Shown here: piece after piece, positions 32,474 through 44,461 of the stretch
Numbering within the stretch: the stretch's first letter is position 1
Layout: each line of letters opens with the position of its first letter
From: Cinnamomum chago
Taxonomy: Eukaryota > Streptophyta > Magnoliopsida > Laurales > Lauraceae
Direction: 5' to 3'
Length of the DNA stretch: 64,000 nt
Assembly (NCBI GenBank): GCA_038049695.1
Contig: CP142459.1
Span: 70,541,001 to 70,605,000, forward strand
Notes under the pieces: generated by a model
The model's input: the letters and a program-made list of their open reading frames with translations, nothing else
Database searches by the model: none
What the model was told of the DNA's origin: nothing
Translations under genes and position numbers: made by a program

Positions 32474-34142
32474 ATATACGTAGGTTATAATGGTATTTTA
32501 TTTTTAGTTGTTTGTTATGATTTATTTTTTTTTACTTTTTATATGGGAAAGTAGAGATTTTTTGTATTTTAGTTGATAAACGTGACTGCTTTTTTACTTT
32601 TTAAAAAAAAAGATGGAATGAGCTTTGAATTAAAGTGCTTTTGATGTGACATTTTATTTGAAAAGTAAAGACTTTACTTGACTTTTACTATGTTAGTAAA
32701 GTGTCAAACTAGCCCTAAGAGGCTGATTTTGATAAAGGAATGAGCTACACATGGCATGTAAGTGAATCACTTATCTTGCCGTATAAAAGAGGGTTGACAT
32801 ACTGTATAAACTTGGACATTGATTATGCTGAATGCAATCAAAGGCAATAATTTTAAGTATCAAAGTAGGGTGGGGAAGTAATTTATGAAAGTTTTGAATT
32901 TTAACTGTGGGTCCACTTAACAGTGCAAACATACAAGTGGAGAAGAAGAGGGAGGGGTATGTTGAGTAAATCTTTTACAAACTAAGTATGACAATGCAAA
33001 CCAAAAGCCCAACTGTATTGATGAAATCGATGCTTAATAACTGTAATTAAGAAGACGTCTCGTAACTTGAGAATAAACTTAAGTTCGGTCCTTCAAAGGA
33101 ATCTAAAACTTTTTACTTTTGTTCTGCACTGTAACATTGTTTTCACTGTTCAAGCTTCCCACCATTTAGCCTAATTTTTTTATTACTAACAAGGTTATAT
33201 AAGGTCCATGTTTCTAAGGTTACTATTTTTTGTGCAATCTTCTTTCTTTAAACTTTTGGATGATCATAATCTAATCAAAAGATTTTGATTATGTTCATGT
33301 GACCTGACTAAGATGTTGGCAATGATGGAAACGACGGAATGGAACTTGGAGTGAAATTCCGTGGCAATGTTGGATTAACTTGGTTTTCATGAATTCTCGA
33401 TTTTCTTAGTGTTTAAGTTACTAGGGTGATGGTTGGATATTCATTTTACATTTTCTTTCGATTCTTTTTTATTACTTATCTTGCAGTGGAGTATTGAATA
33501 TATAAATACAAGTAACAACAATTGATTTATAAGTAAATTAGGCCCACATGCATCAATGTATTGGTGTTAATTTATGTAACCACCTTTAGAAAAATAACTT
33601 TTCCACCGTTTTCTGTAAATGCTTTCTTATGAGAAAACTATAAATTAGTGTGATTTTTGGTTTCAATGGAACTATGGAAGGCTGGGAAAAAATCTCAGGC
33701 CAAAGTGATACCATAGTGCCCATGCCGACACTACTGACCTAAGATTGTGGTAGGTCTGTAGTCAACTTTGTGTAAGTTCAGGTGCAATTTATTAGATTTC
33801 ACACATGTAGACCCCCACATGCTCATATGCCAACAAATATTTGGCTTTGATTTAACACAATTTCTTGTTTGTTTTGGTACTTCCAAGTGAACCCTAGATA
33901 GCATGGAAATAATCCTACATTGCCACAACTCGGGGTACCCCTTCCTCTCATGAGAGACACTTGGAGACCCTTTTTCAGGCATTTGGGACCCTTGATCAAT
34001 CCAACCCATTTGCCCCTCAAGCTCACTATTTCAATGCCTTTTAAAATCTTTAAAATTGAGGATCATGATAAAGGGGTTTCGCAATCCTAAGCCATTGAAA
34101 TTTTGTATGCATGTAGATGTCATTCAGATCTTTCAAACTCCT
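32474..34142. other. gene-free DNA
   Basis: AT-rich sequence without a recognisable coding frame or bounded repeat. Confidence 0.5.
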
Positions 34143-34250
34143 CATCATCATGATTATCGTATCATCATCATCATTATTATTAAAGCATTGTCCCAACTAT
34201 GTTGTGGTCAGCTACACTAGAAGAATTTTGTTTCTCAATTCTAATCTATC
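34143..34250 (-). mobile_element. 3' end of an RTE-type LINE
   Basis: Read on the minus strand, GTAGCTGACCACAACATAGT TGGGACAATGCTTT is followed by a run of AAT/GATGAT triplets. Plant RTE-clade LINEs finish with this phrase and a short tandem repeat in place of poly-A. The better copy at 47566-47776 has the same ending. 5' part missing. Confidence 0.6.
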
Positions 34251-34345
34251 TCCACTAAGTTGTTTCTCCATTGATATCTTTCAAACCCATCCGAGTCAAG
34301 CATTTAAAAAGAGGATAAAAACTTTCAATCCCCACCTTCCTTCCA

Positions 34346-35296
34346 ATGATTGGCAGGGCTGGCTCAAGACAATTTGAGGCCTAAAGTGATAATCCTAAAT
34401 AAGGCTTTTTCTATGTTTTAATATTACTATAAATATTTTATTTAAAATTTATTTTTCTTGATTTTTTTTGTGATACAAAATTACTAATTAAGTTTTGATA
34501 TTCAAGTTTTACTAACCTATCTTAAGTCCACCTCCAAAACCCACATAAAAATTCTAGGCCCATCCCCAAAACTCACATGAAAATCTGGGGTCACAAAATC
34601 CGACTACCTATTTAGCTCCACCCCCCATAAACAAAAATCTTTAATCTGCCACTGTATTGCTTGGAGCATTTTCACTTGCTCACGGTGCTCACATGCACCA
34701 TGAGTCAAGACCATCGATGATGGACTTCAGAGATGTGCCCCACGTATTGAATGTTCTAGATGCACGGTGTTCATATGCATTGTGGGCAAGTGAATAAATT
34801 CCGGCGGATGCCCATTGTTTATCTTAAAATTTAAGATCTATTATTAGGGCTGAAATCCCAAACTATTGATCTATTACAACAACATCATGGATCAGATCTT
34901 AATGGGCCCCTTTTGAAATAGGATACACAAAAATAATGAGAAAAGCTTGTGAAGTACGTTCATGACTGAATGCATGGTTGAGATTTGATACAAATAGATT
35001 GCTGGAAATATAATGATGTGCTAAAATCAATTAGACTCCTAGCCACAGAAATATAATGGGCAGATTAAGCCATAAATGACACTTTAAGGCCTCATGAAAA
35101 TCTTGATGGAAAGAGAGTTATTATGGGCCTTAGAGTTTGGGGAGAAAAAAAAAAGGGATAGCAGTTGTTAAGTTTTGTTTTTTGGAATTTTAAAAGATGT
35201 CCGCTGTTATTTTGGGGTCTTTTTTTATTGTTTTATTTTTTGGGCCTAAAGCAATTGCTTTGATGGCTTTATAGTAAAGCCAGCCCTGATGATTGG
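34346..35296. mobile_element. 935-bp non-autonomous hAT element
   Basis: The element 34354-35288 begins CAGGGCTGGCTCAAG and ends AAAGCCAGCCCTG, an inverted repeat with the CAGGG end typical of hAT. It is flanked by ATGATTGG on both sides, a perfect 8-bp duplication. There is no transposase frame. An inner inverted repeat near 34665-34795 (TTTTCACTTGCTCACGGTGC against the complement of TGTGGGCAAGTGAATAAA) may be a second small element nested in it. Confidence 0.85.
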
Positions 35297-37292
35297 TTTA
35301 CCCCAAGTGGGCTCCACAAAGGTGTAATAAAAGGCACTATGGAGATATAAGAAGGTTAGCAAAGCCTGATCATTTTGATATTAAAATGGCCGTAGACTTG
35401 TTGTAAATTATTGTTATATCCCACTTACATTGATATTTTATATTGTTAACAGCCTACATTCCTAAACTACCCTGTACCGAAAATTAAACCCTAGGCCCAA
35501 CCAAATGTCAGCATGAATTTTGTATCTCCCGACCACCAACTAATCTCCCAAACTTGTGCTTGAAGTAATTTAAGTAATTGGATTGTTCATCCAGTTAGCC
35601 CTGTTTCACGTGCCAGCTACACCACTAACTCATTCAATTGGACAACCATAATTGTGGGTCAGGAGTCCTCTGATTTTATTTGATTTGTTTATAGCTTTCT
35701 GAAGTGAATGCATTCAACCAAGATGAACAGAATACAAAATGGATGATCTTAATCTTCCAATGAGGATCTTTAAAAATAGGCGGTTCAAATAGTTTGATTC
35801 AACCATCCATTTATGGGCTCCAAAGTTGATGGTTTTGATCGTTTTATCATGACATAGTCTAAGTAATATGCAAATCACCTTGCTAATTATTCATTTGCCT
35901 TGCATGTGGGTACAAGAGTTGCATTGTATTTTATGCAACGTTGCACTTGACTATTCATCATCCGTGCAGCTTGTTCATTAAATATCAAATTCCTCGTGAA
36001 AGTGTCCAGATAGAAATTGAGAGTGCATTTGGCATAGTGACATTCGAATATTTTTATGCTCCCACTAGATAAGATTGTGAAAAACATGTTTGGTAAGCAT
36101 AAATCATTATTTTAATTTTTTATCTCATTGGAAAGAATTCCAAAATCTTAACCCCCTGCCTCAGCCTCAGGAAAGTTCAAAATTTTAATTTTTTCCAAGA
36201 AACTAACTAATTAATACAATTATTTCATATTTATCTCTTGCCTTCTAAAAAAGCCCATTTAACATCTTAAATGTAGGTCCCATGTTCACAATCTCAAAAA
36301 AAGGCTTTTACATATGACACATTATTTTATTTAATAATACAATGTTATTATTATTAAATAAAGAGGTTTTTATATATTCCCTTGATGAAGTCTTCACATT
36401 AGTTTCAGTGGTGATGGATAAGCAATAAAAAGGATAGAGATTTGAGTCCTCTTTAATGCAAGATGTCAAAGGCACAAAGTTCCCATTCAAAGGATCCCAC
36501 CAAGTGGGTCATATTAATTGGCTCAAATGCCCACTCAGAAGGCCATGGTCATTGGAACCCACCAAATTGGAGACATTGATAAAGAGTCCGGATCCTCGTA
36601 CCCACCAGTTGGAAGGAGTGCAACTGCATGGCGGGGCCAAACCCCCATTAAAATCACAATATGTTTAAAAATAACAACCTCTCAATCATGAGATATCTCT
36701 AAATTTTATTCTAATAAAAATTGATCTCAACATAATATTAACCTTTTTAATAAAAAAACGTGATTGTATTTTGATTTATGTCAATCAAATGATCCATCGT
36801 ATTCGTTTCAAACCATGGGATTATCAAATTGTATTGAAACAAGATTTGGAGATACGGCACACATGCGGAATGAAAGAGGGTCCTTCGTGATTGCTCTCAA
36901 AGTGTCCTTGTATAAGGAGAGGAATATATAATACGGAGAGATAGCGCATTTGGCTAAGACCACGCCCGAAGTCTTAGAGATTGCCATTTGGAACTCACTC
37001 ATGCTCTCTCTCTCTCTCTCTCTAGGGCCACTTGGGGAATAAAATGTTTTTTTAAATAAAAATGATTTAAATTTTCCATGAAGGGGATGAAAAACAGAGA
37101 AGATCCGGACTCCTCAGTGGGCCCAAAAGATATGCCACGTGTGTTTTTATCCAAACTGTCCAAAGAGGGGGCATTTCGGGTATTACATATATTTTCGTTT
37201 CTATATCTTTCCTTGTGCTCCCACCCACCATTTCTACTGCTGTCTGCTTCTGTCATTTGCAGAGAAACAGAGAGAGGGAGAGGGAGAGGGAG
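35297..37292. other. intergenic DNA upstream of the O-fucosyltransferase gene
   Basis: No gene seen up to 36990. The last few hundred bases must include the promoter of the downstream gene; a CT run at 37003-37023 and pyrimidine- or purine-rich tracts at 37260-37290 are typical of plant core promoters and leaders. No clear TATA box was identified. Confidence 0.4.
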
Positions 37293-37382
37293 ATGGAGAA
37301 ACCTTGTTCATCTTCTTCTTCTTCTAACACAACTACTTCCAATCTCATTTTCTCTCTTTCTCTTTCTCTTTCTTCCATCTGA
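37293..37382 (+). other. upstream ORF in the O-fucosyltransferase leader
   Basis: ATGGAGAAACCTTG opens a 29-codon frame, rich in Ser and Leu, that stops at 37380-37382, 57 bp before the main start codon. If the transcript begins upstream of it, it could lower translation of the main frame. The transcription start is not known. Confidence 0.4.
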
Positions 37383-37439
37383 AATTCAAGTTCAAATCCA
37401 AACAGTTGCTTTCTTGTCTTTGAAAATACACGGAAAAGA

Positions 37440-37871
37440 ATGAGAGGAAAGAGGAAGTATCTCACGACCGTGGATTCCCAATTCCACAGAGGGCGGCGCC
37501 ACCATCACCACCACCTCCACCGCTTCCTGATTCCGGCCATCTCCACCATCTCCGGCATCTCAGCAGCCGCGCTCGTCTTCTTCTCTCTTCTCTCCTTCCT
37601 CTCCCCAACTCCCGTCGACATCCCCTCCCTCTCTGTAACTCACTTCGTATTCTCTATTCTTCTTCTTCTTCCTCGTCTTTTTCTTCTTCTTATCTTGCTC
37701 GTTCTGATTCATGTGTTTGTGTTTGGTGATTTGACAGTTGAGGAATGATCGAACTAATCCCTTTGATGATGTGTCCTTCCGCGTTCCGGTGCAGATTCTT
37801 CTTCTTTTACTTCTTTGATTGATTTTTGGATCCAGTTGTGGTGGATTTTGATGATTTTGATCGGATCTTCT

Positions 37872-37918
<47 letters not shown>

Positions 37919-40900
37919 GTTTTTGATGAAATAGAGGGGAGGAGGAAGTGCGAGACACGATCTTTGGAGCTCGAAATCGTCGAAATTCTACTACGGATGC
38001 AGTAATTCAAGTAACAGATTTGCAGGTTTGTCTTTATTTTTCTTCTGCTTCCTATTTCTTTATCTGATTGTTTGTTTGTTTGTTTGTTTTTAGTATTAGC
38101 TGAAGTCTGGTCATTGGTTGGTTAGAGTTGGATAGGAGAAGTGTTGAAGATGATTCTAGATTGATTGGATTAGGTTTAATAGTGGTTCTCTGAATGTGGA
38201 CTTGAGCAGATTTGTTATGGTTGGATTGATTCAGATTTGCTTCTTGTTGTAGAATCTAGGGTTTTGGTGCTGTTTTGAAATGTTGTTTTCTACTTATTGC
38301 TTATGGAGAAAGAATAGAATAACATATTTGGCTATTGAGGCATTTGTGTCTTCTGTGATTTTGTTGTTATTTTTTTTCCAATTGAATGTTTATTTGTGTT
38401 TCATTTGGGACCATGAGTTTAAAGTGAATTGCTAGTCAAGTGCATGCAACATATTTCTTTGTCCAAGTTTTAAACTATTTGTTAACTAATATGAGCTACA
38501 TTTTTCCAATATTCAGCAGCAAAAGCAGTAACACATCCTAACCGCTACTTAATGATTGCAACCAGTGGAGGATTAAATCAACAAAGGACGGGAGTATGAC
38601 TCTCAAACCCGATAATCATGTTATTTATATATTTGTTTTTTTTTTATATTATTATCATTATTATTAATTTTGAACGTAAGATATGTTGATATGATTACTT
38701 GGCTGCTTGATTATCTTTGAGCTCTGTTTAGCATGTAAGATTGAAAATTTTGGAACTCTGTTTGTGGTTACGAGGGCTTTGGTTTTGAGTTGGCACTAGC
38801 TCTTGTGGGATTTCATCGATCCCCAGTTAGCAATTAAGTAATCAATAAGTAACATAATCACCTTAAAATTAACATTCACAAAAACCCTTTTTTTTATATC
38901 ATAATATAAGTTTTTTAAGCTTGTTTTTTAAGTATGGTTTTGGGGGGGAAAAACATTTAAGATGTTGCTTCATGTTTAGAGAAGCAAAATACAAAGTAGC
39001 GCATGTTCAGACAAAACACCATAGGATTGTACAGTATAATGAATGCCCAATATGTCACAATAACAGAGATTGATACTTCTATCAATTTCTTTTCTTTTCT
39101 TTTCTTTTTCTAATCAGCGCTCCTACGTTTGATATTAAGGATGCAAAAATGTGTAAGCAGCTGCAACCACTTTTTCTCATTGTCATCTTTGTTAAGCTGA
39201 TAGTCTCAAACCTCAGTCGTGACTGTGAAAATGTACATCATCCATGTACCAATCAATATACTCAAAGTTTTTAAACTAACTACCAATTTTAAATTGTATT
39301 TATTTCCTTATTTGTTAGCTTCATGAGTGGTGTAGTCAATGTTGTGATAATGTTGGAGACTTTATTTTATTTTCTAGTGCTTAGGATACCAGGATGGATT
39401 CATGACATTGTAGGTTTCTGGGGAAAAAAAGATACAGTGGCCCCTGGAATTATTCTATCCACATCTTTTTTCCCTTTATTTCCTTGTCACATTAGTGGAA
39501 GGGTGAAAGCTCATTGAACGGTGGATAGATTCCTGTCCAGACAAAGTCCACTTACTGACTCCTGTTTCCATATTTTTTGTGCTCTTTTACTTGTGAGAAC
39601 CAAAGATTCATTCAGAATGTTAAGAGTTTGTCGCTTTCATTTATACTCTACAGTCTACACTTCTATTTCTACTGAATTTTTATTTTTGATTGGTTAATGA
39701 TTGTGTATCAATATGTTTGTCGAATGCATGCAATCCAAGTGTGCTACTGAAATTAGCTTCTGATTCCAGGGAATCTTGATATGATACATGGAATTCTTAT
39801 CGTACCTAATCTTTTCCAGATAACAGATGCTGTTGTTGCTGCTCGCATTTTGAATGCAACCCTTGTCATTCCGAAGCTTGATCAGAAATCTTTCTGGAAG
39901 GATTCTAGGTAGGTTTTCAGAAATTTTCACTTTAGTTGATTGGTGCAGTTATGATTATTGCGGGTTCTACTTGTTGTTTTAGTATGGATGAAGATTTTAT
40001 GCTCTGATTCACAATACTGCTTTGCAGCGATTTCTCAGAAATTTTTGATGTGGATCATTTCATTTCATTTCTTTCAAAAGATGTTAATATCATAAAACAG
40101 CTCCCTAGGAAGGGACGAAAACCTGTTGGGACTCCATACACCATGCGTGTTCCAAGGAAGTGTACCCCAAGATGCTATCAGATTCGTGTCTTACCAAATC
40201 TTCTGAAAAGGCATGTAAGTGATGATTTCTTTCGCATTATGTTTTATTTTTCTTAGTCAGTTTTCTTGTATCAATTATGCACAAGTTCTTTGTAGTTACA
40301 TCATTCCATGTCTCTGTGTCTTTATTATGCATGGCATCACCGCATTTTTAAAGCCTACCATGGCATAAATCTCATCCCTTGTTCATGATTCTAAATTAGC
40401 ATGGTCACATTTACATCATATCCAACTAGTAGTGCAAAATTCAGTGAGTGTTAATTAAAGGACAGCCCCTTCATCCAAATACATTCTGTTCAGCACTATG
40501 AAGGCCCCTCGGATTTCCCACTTTTTATGATCTACTTTAGTACTCCACCATGCCTCAGCATGTGTCTATCCCAAGCTGATGAGATATCAACGATTTAGAT
40601 ATTAGATGAAATGGTAGTTCCAACTGTATTAATGAAACAATTCCAAAGTATTGAACATGACAGGATCACAGCCTAACTCAATACCTCCTCTGGCCCTTTT
40701 TGTGCTCAACACCCAACTCTAGCTAAAATAATATATTTAATGGGAGTTGGGACTATGAATTCCTTGGAACTCTATATGACTAGGCAAATGGGACCTAAAA
40801 GTCCATTTCATTCTGTGTGGAATTTGATGTTCATTTAGAATATGACATGTGGGGTTCTATGATGACACAGGTTGTTCAACTCACCAAGTTCGATTACAGG

Positions 40901-42700
40901 CTTTCAAATAAACTCGAAACAGATCTGCAAAAGCTGAGATGCAGAGTTAATTATCATGCTTTGAAATTCGCAGACCCTATCGTTGATATGGGTAGAAAAT
41001 TAACCAACAGAATGAGAGAGAAAAGCAAGCATTTCATTGCCCTGCATCTGAGGTAAGTAATGTTTGTTACTCATCTGACGTAGATAAGTTTAAAACCTTC
41101 TCCTGTTGTTTGCTTGATAATCTTTTGACTTTCTTTGGAGTAATAGAATTGAACTAAACCACTTGAAATTAAATGTGAAGACATCCTGATGGGTGCAACT
41201 ATTTTGTCTTGCTAGGTTTGAACCTGATATGCTTGCATTTTCTGGATGCTATTATGGCGGTGGAGAAAAGGAAAGAAGGGAACTGGGAGCTATTCGCAAG
41301 AGGTGGAAAACTCTACATGTAGGGCTCCCAATGCACATGTTTGAAGAAAGCATATGTGATTGCTCAGCTCCTAGTGGAACAATAAGCATCCCTAATATTC
41401 CTTTCAAATTCAAATGTTTGTGCAGACAAGAAACCCAGATAAGGAAAGGAGGCATGGAAAATGTCCACTCACTCCTGAAGAAGTTGGTCTTATGCTGCGA
41501 GCATTGGGCTTTGGCAATGACGTTCACATTTATGTGGCATCTGGGGAGGTTTATGGTGGCGAAGAGACATTAGCACCCCTCAAAGCACTCTTTCCTAATT
41601 TTCATTCAAAAGAAACCTTAGCAAGCAAGGAGGAGTTATCTTCATTCTCATCATTTTCATCTCGCATGGCTGCACTTGATTTCATTGTTTGTGATGAGAG
41701 TGATGTATTTGTGACCAACAACAACGGTAACATGGCTAGAATGTTGGCTGGTCGAAGGTACTATTGCCATTTACTCCTATACATCCTACACCATATTAAA
41801 AGAAAATCCATTTATTTCTGAAGGAATATGACGATAAATGCGCAAATGCACATCTGCTGTACATATGGCTTACAAAAGTATATCTACCCAAAATGTCCAA
41901 ATGACCTGTTCTACTGTACATGGGGCATGACTCCAAATAAAAATGATCGGAGAATTATAACTTCTAGGGGCACTTGTGTGCTTGATTGTACATACAGTCC
42001 TTTTCCACTGTACATAGTCTTTTCCCATTCTGCTGCCCATTCATTGGCCATTGACGGAACAGCTGAGATCATTTATTTCATCATGATTTTTCCGTTTAAG
42101 TTAGGGGCCAGGATTTGAAGAGGTTTGAATTGGGTCATGCAAAAGTTGGATGTCATGTGTGTGTATGGATTGTCATATTTTGGCAGAGTTAAATCTCTCT
42201 TGAACTGAAAAGTGGTACATGGTGACTAACAATACAGCTATGGTTTTTTTTTTACCCCTTCCAGGAGATACTTTGGACATAGGCGGACAATTCGCCCCAA
42301 TGCGAAAAAACTATACTCTGTGTTTCTGAACCGTGAGAACATGACCTGGGAAGCATTTGCCTCCAAGGTGCGTACAAATCAGATAGGCTTCATGGGAGAG
42401 CCAAATGAAGTAAGACCAGGTAGAGGTGAATTTCATGAGAACCCATCAACCTGTATTTGTGAAAATCCAAGGGCTAAGGCATTCGATTCAGGCGTGCTAG
42501 AGGCAGGAACTAAAAGTGGAACGGGTGATACAGGCAAAGGTATCAGTGAATCCACATATCATCTTACTGATGAGCAAGACTCATCTGAATTGGATTATGG
42601 AGAGCTTGAAGAGAAGGTATTGTCGAATAAAACAGGTTCTGAATATGATCTATTTATCAAGTCTGAGGATCCAGAGTTGGAAGAGATTCTTTCAGACTAG
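37440..42700 (+). CDS. O-fucosyltransferase family protein (plant GT65/GT106-like)
   Basis: Ten exons (37440-37634, 37738-37788, 37935-38025, 38517-38593, 39820-39908, 40028-40214, 40871-41052, 41216-41318, 41426-41757, 42265-42700) join in frame to 580 residues. It is a type II membrane protein: a basic His-rich tail (residues 1-28, with HHHHH) then one hydrophobic anchor at about 29-54, fitting the Golgi. The luminal catalytic domain has RYLMIATSGGLNQQRTG, DAVVAARILNATLVIPKLDQ, HLRFEPDMLAFSGCYYGG and SSRMAALDFIVCDESDVFVT, all standard in this plant family. The C-end is acidic (after about 500). Related Arabidopsis enzymes transfer fucose or related sugars to proteins or cell-wall glycans; the acceptor here is unknown. 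All motifs are intact. The gene converges on ESV1. Confidence 0.93.
37874..37917. repeat. (GT)22 microsatellite in intron 2
   Basis: An unbroken 44-bp GT run fills nearly a third of the 146-bp second intron of the O-fucosyltransferase gene and ends 17 bp before the splice acceptor, within the branch-point/polypyrimidine zone. Length variation could affect splicing efficiency. Confidence 0.95.
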
Positions 42701-43834
42701 TGAAGTTAGCTGATAAGTTGCAATTTTGACCAATTCTTTTGTCAAATTCTTTCAGCCCTTCCTCGTCCTTCACGTTGATGATTTGCATAATTGCATCAGC
42801 GGAGAACCTTTTTTACCATCTATTGCTGGCCCCCTTAAACCTTCTGTACATAATGAGCTCAGGCCACCTAACTGTACAGTTTTTCTTTATTTATTTTTGG
42901 GCAACTCCAATGTGATCTGTTTGTGTGATTGTCGAACTTTTATTGCTGCATGTCATTCAACCATGTTGAAAGCTTTATTATTTGAATATCACACATTTTG
43001 TGGAGGAAGGAAAAAGGGTAGGGTTCGTTGTAATATTGGTGGAATGTGTTGACAGAGAAATGTTGTGTGCTGGAAGTTGAAGGAAACATAAATGGTTGTA
43101 GAAGGGAGTCCTCATTTGAGCTGGCTTCAAGGCTTCAATAATTTGGATCGATATAATTTTCAAGTCCTTTCTTGTGAACTTGTGCTGCGTGACCTACCAT
43201 TTAAGAGAGTGTAGGGTTGATCGCTCCCACTGGATGATGATGGGTTTTTATACATTAGGCATCTGTTGGAATCTGACCCACAGTTCATGATTAGTCATCC
43301 AATAAGATTACGATCACTGCTTTTGATTCTATGGATCAAAATCAACATAAAATAACCCTCCCATAAGATCAACTGACTTATTTTTTCCTTTTTTTTTTCT
43401 TTCTGTAGCCGTCTTATGCTGCCGTTGGTGTTCGCACCCTATCTAAGTGAAGTTAAGATCGATGCTGGCACCAAACGCAATATGATATCATTCAATGTGT
43501 GGGCTCACCTTTGTTTGATCTAAGTTAAACATTACACGCATCCATTATAGTTATGTGGCCACTTCATAGAAGACCCATACCATTTGAGAGGATTTTATCA
43601 GCAAAGGTGGGGTGGGCCCATATAGGTTAAATGAGGTAAAAAGCTGCCCCGGGGGGTGCAGGTGATCATTTGCAGTAAACACGTGCTCATCTTGAGGAAT
43701 TACACACCCTCGGCCAGAGAATGTACTTACGATGTTGAATGAATACATACAAGTGGTGCCTATGACCTGATACAATTCCAATAAATGATCAACATCCCCA
43801 AGGATTGGCTCATTGCAAGTCTTCAGGTCAACAT

Positions 43835-43872
<38 letters not shown>

Positions 43873-44461
43873 AGTCAAGCATCAAATGCTCCTCACCCCA
43901 CTGACCCGTGTCTTGAAAAATGGAGGCTGCTCTGACATAACCAAAGTGTTCACTGGATCTCTATATGCAGTTATCTGTCACAAAGAAACTGATCTTGGAC
44001 ATCTTCGTCATACAAATTTATACTCAGTCGATGGAATCTAGGGAACTGGATACGGTGCATCAGATAAGCTGAGCAAAATAGCTTTTCACATTTGCTGCTT
44101 TCTAATTACATGGAGATGCATAAAATTCATACTCTAACGCAGCAGCCAACTTAAGATGTGGGTTGCCTCCATAATAATCTTATTAGTTATTCAAGAGTAA
44201 AGCCTGGCTTTTTAAAGCAATCACCCAAGCCATAATTTCTATGATTGGCTAAGGTCAGTAAAAACATGACAGTAATTAAAACTAATAAAGAGGCCAAGAA
44301 GACCAAGTGCCAAAATCCAAAGAATGAAAAAATTGAAACGCGATGATTCAAGAATTTCTGCTAAAGAATCTCCTAAAATTAATTTTTTTTGAAAAAATGG
44401 AGTCCAATCAAATATTTGAGACTAGACCTGTAAGAATGAAGAGAGTACAAGGAACAGCTCT
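42701..44461. other. intergenic region between two convergent genes
   Basis: It holds the 3' ends of the O-fucosyltransferase (+) and ESV1 (-) transcripts. A (GA)17 run lies at 43837-43870. No other gene or bounded transposon is seen. Confidence 0.5.
43837..43870. repeat. (GA)n microsatellite
   Basis: About 17 uninterrupted GA units. Confidence 0.95.

Noticed and set aside
41193-41430. Read-through frame after the eighth O-fucosyltransferase exon
   Set aside because: The family sequence continues RKRWKTLH to TRNPDKERR only if 41319-41425 is spliced out, and GT-AG sites are present.
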